A DNA stretch of 14,436 nt from Gammaproteobacteria bacterium. Its GTDB lineage: Bacteria; Pseudomonadota; Gammaproteobacteria; Pseudomonadales; Pseudohongiellaceae. The stretch lies in contig CANCGR010000017.1 of the NCBI GenBank assembly GCA_947377625.1, positions 1 to 14,436 on the forward strand, read 5' to 3'. Of this stretch, positions 12,687 to 14,436 are shown piece after piece. The position numbers and the translations under genes were made by a program. Position 1 is the first letter of the stretch; each line of letters begins with the position of its first letter. Below the pieces are notes generated by a model, which did not search any database, was not told the origin of the DNA, and worked only from the letters and a program-made list of their open reading frames with translations.

Positions 12687-13601
12687 CTACTTGTCCCAAC
12701 TAGCGCGGTGCAGCTGTACCACTTCTGCAAAGCTCAGCGCGCTCTTGCCGGTGATCATCTCGACATGACGGCTGCAGATTGAAAAGAAGCCCTGCTTGAT
12801 CGCCATTTCGTAAGTCAGCATTTCATCGCTGGCCCACGCATTGGTGGTGTCGTTCATCATGCCTTCCTCATAGCCACGGCTGATGCCCATGGCATCGAAC
12901 ACTGACTGTTTTTCAGCATGGCTCAGGTTCTGATAGACGATGGGTTTGCGGCTGACGGTGCTGCAATGCTGGAACATGTCGGCCAGGGTAAACAGTTGCG
13001 GGCCGGTGATTTCATAGATGGCGTTGGCATGCGCTTTGTAATTGGCCAGCACACCAGCCGCCGCACGCGCGCAATCATCTTTGGCGACCGGCGCTACCAT
13101 GCCGTTGCCGGTGCTAAAGCCAATGGCACCCATCGCGATGCCAGCCGGCATCAACAGTTGAGGAATCACATCGGCGTACCAGGAGTTGCGCAGGATCGTG
13201 TAATGCAAGCCGCTGCTCTGCAGTGCTTGTTCAGTGGCGTAATGTTCCTTGCCGGAGATCGATGGCGTTTGTGGCTGAATGCCGCAGCTGGAGGTGTAAA
13301 CCACATGCCGCACACCGGCAGCCTTGGCCGCATGAATAGCGGTAGTGTGCTGATGCACGCGTTTGCCGATGCTGAGTGTGCTGATCAACATCAACACATC
13401 GCCACCGCGCAGTGCGCGTTCAAGGCCAGGGGCATCGTTGAAGTCGGCGTGACGCACATCGGCACCTTTGGTTGCTTCTGCCGCCAGTGTTTCCGGTTTG
13501 CGTGTGAGCAGGATCAGCTCGGACGCCGGCACTTGTTGCAAAAGAAGCGCGGTAATTTTACGGCCGAGATCGCCGGAGGCGCCGCTGATTACAATTTTCA
13601 T
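12687..13601 (-). CDS. NmrA/QorB-like NAD(P)-binding oxidoreductase
   Basis: A 304-residue protein with an N-terminal Rossmann fold: KIVISGASGDLGRKI carries the GxxGxxG motif at residues 7-13. Then come LILLTRKPETL, an ADFND segment, LISTLSIGKRVHQHTTAI, AAKAAGVRHVVYTSS, and LHYTILRNSWY. The order and motifs match atypical SDRs of the NmrA/QorB type (E. coli QorB, NAD(P)H:quinone oxidoreductase 2, has the same KAAGV..-YTS and YT.LRN.WY stretches). It probably reduces a quinone or senses the NADPH state; the substrate is not identifiable. The ATG at 13601 is preceded by AGGA and starts the Rossmann strand directly, although the frame is open further up. It lies 70 bases after the quinoprotein gene on the same strand and may be cotranscribed with it. 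Confidence 0.85.
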   Translation of the reverse strand: MKIVISGASGDLGRKITALLLQQVPASELILLTRKPETLAAEATKGADVRHADFNDAPGLERALRGGDVLMLISTLSIGKRVHQHTTAIHAAKAAGVRHVVYTSSCGIQPQTPSISGKEHYATEQALQSSGLHYTILRNSWYADVIPQLLMPAGIAMGAIGFSTGNGMVAPVAKDDCARAAAGVLANYKAHANAIYEITGPQLFTLADMFQHCSTVSRKPIVYQNLSHAEKQSVFDAMGISRGYEEGMMNDTTNAWASDEMLTYEMAIKQGFFSICSRHVEMITGKSALSFAEVVQLHRASWDK

Positions 13602-13671
13602 GATCGTGAAATTCCTGTTTTTGTTATGACTGTCGTTGGATAAATTATTATGCGAATTGCTGTGTTGATTG

Positions 13672-14436
13672 TTACGGTGCCGGCTTGAAGGCCAGCAGCA
13701 GATTGCCCGGCACACCCATCAAGCCATAGCCGGATTGTACAAACAGCATGCCGTTGGCAGCGACCACAGTAGCGTTGTCGATGGCGCCACCATGACCTTT
13801 AACGCCATTGACGGTCGGGAATGAACGCGCGGTATCAAACGTGAAAATTGGTTCACCGCTTTTGGTGTCGAACACTTTGAGATAACCGTCGTTGGCGCCT
13901 TGCACCACAGCGCCATCGATCAGCAACGTGGCGGCCGACATGCCGTAGTTGCTGTTGCAGGTTTTTATTTCCTGCTGACGTGTGCCGCTGCAATCAGGCT
14001 TGTGCAGATATTTCCACGCGATGGTGCCGGTGTTGATGTCGAGTGCAAACAAGCCCGGTGATACTTCATCAGCCGTGGGGCCGGTCGACATGTTGTTGGC
14101 TGCAAACACGCGCTGGCCGTCATAGGCCATGCCCCAGTGAATACCGCCCATGGCGCCGCCGCCACCGACCTTGGTGTTCCACACCAGTTTGCCGTTGTCG
14201 GGGTTCAACGCCCACACGACACCGTTTTTCTGGCCGCCCAATACCAGCTCAGTGCCATCCGGTTTTTTGGCCAGCATGATGCCGGCGCCAAAATCCCAAT
14301 CCTTGTTGACGCTGGAAGCAGGCGGGCAGTTGGGGCCATCAGGCTGGTTCATGCAGCCGGTCAGGAAAATATCGTTGGGCGTGGTCTGGTATTTCCACGC
14401 CAGTTTGCCGTCTTCCATGTGGATCGCCAGAATTGC
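13672..14436 (-). CDS. PQQ-dependent dehydrogenase, polyvinyl-alcohol dehydrogenase type, C-terminal part
   Basis: The frame is open to the right edge; 254 C-terminal residues are visible and the N-terminus is missing. Beta-propeller blades are evident from repeated 'A/vfxlDxxTGxxxWkY' strings: AIHMEDGKLAWKYQ, ALNPDNGKLVWNTKVG, ALDINTGTIAWKYLH and KVFDTKSGEPIFTFD. Family-specific stretches include NDIFLTGC, DWDFGAGIML, GGQKNGVVWALNPD and GGGGAMGGIHWGMAYDG, as in quinoproteins of the polyvinyl-alcohol dehydrogenase group, which oxidise secondary alcohols in the periplasm and pass electrons to cytochrome c. Two cysteines flank the HKPDCSG and KTCNSNYG loop. The cytochrome domain found in some members would lie outside the window. 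It ends in a Pro-rich FKPAP tail just before the stop. Confidence 0.82.
   Translation of the reverse strand, partial: AILAIHMEDGKLAWKYQTTPNDIFLTGCMNQPDGPNCPPASSVNKDWDFGAGIMLAKKPDGTELVLGGQKNGVVWALNPDNGKLVWNTKVGGGGAMGGIHWGMAYDGQRVFAANNMSTGPTADEVSPGLFALDINTGTIAWKYLHKPDCSGTRQQEIKTCNSNYGMSAATLLIDGAVVQGANDGYLKVFDTKSGEPIFTFDTARSFPTVNGVKGHGGAIDNATVVAANGMLFVQSGYGLMGVPGNLLLAFKPAP

Noticed and set aside
12918..13643. Long plus-strand open frame opposite the QorB-like gene
   Set aside because: The minus strand carries a full Rossmann-fold protein with its GxxGxxG motif; the plus frame is a compositional shadow.

Overview
This window looks like a piece of a gammaproteobacterial chromosome. The evidence is a moderately GC-rich, tightly packed gene layout with many 1-4 base stop/start overlaps, AGGA/GGAG-type ribosome sites, and families common in that class (TIGR02450, DUF2127, LemA-TPM-TPM, DUF1003). 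The genus cannot be read from the sequence. I see no rRNA, tRNA, CRISPR array, insertion sequence or phage gene.

Left part (1-5094), mostly housekeeping and envelope genes. A 5'-cut gene resembling DUF3291 runs into a DUF2127 membrane protein and a small Trp-rich TIGR02450 protein. Converging on these from the minus strand is a LemA lipoprotein operon with two TPM-domain proteins, the second overlapping the first by one base. Divergent from lemA are a DoxX-like membrane protein and a DUF1003 membrane protein. A cytosolic DsbA/kappa-GST-like protein with a single active-site cysteine converges on them.

Middle and right part (5095-11924), the unusual section. Two related modules encode exported proteins. 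Module A is a 500-residue secreted protein with two copies of one domain, followed by a DUF6152 protein. Module B is a 531-residue secreted protein with one copy of the same domain, followed by a second DUF6152-like protein (ATGA overlap) and two paralogous four-helix DUF6644 membrane proteins (ATGA overlap). Each domain copy is bracketed by one cysteine at each end. Both DUF6152-like proteins would start with His-His after export. Both membrane proteins keep His34, FR(L/F)KM, Trp150 and LGR at identical positions. Between the modules lie an orphan secreted protein with its own likely promoter and terminator, and a broken minus-strand piece of a third relative of the module B protein.

Far right (11956-14436), redox genes on the minus strand: a lipoprotein cytochrome c' with a perfect FNR/DNR-type palindrome upstream, a QorB/NmrA-like NAD(P)-binding protein, and the C-terminal part of a PQQ-dependent dehydrogenase of the polyvinyl-alcohol dehydrogenase type.

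Working idea (inference): modules A and B form an uncharacterised periplasmic and inner-membrane system, possibly handling a metal such as copper or an electron-transfer partner. It sits beside a quinoprotein dehydrogenase and a gas-binding cytochrome. The sequence supports the architecture; it does not prove the function.
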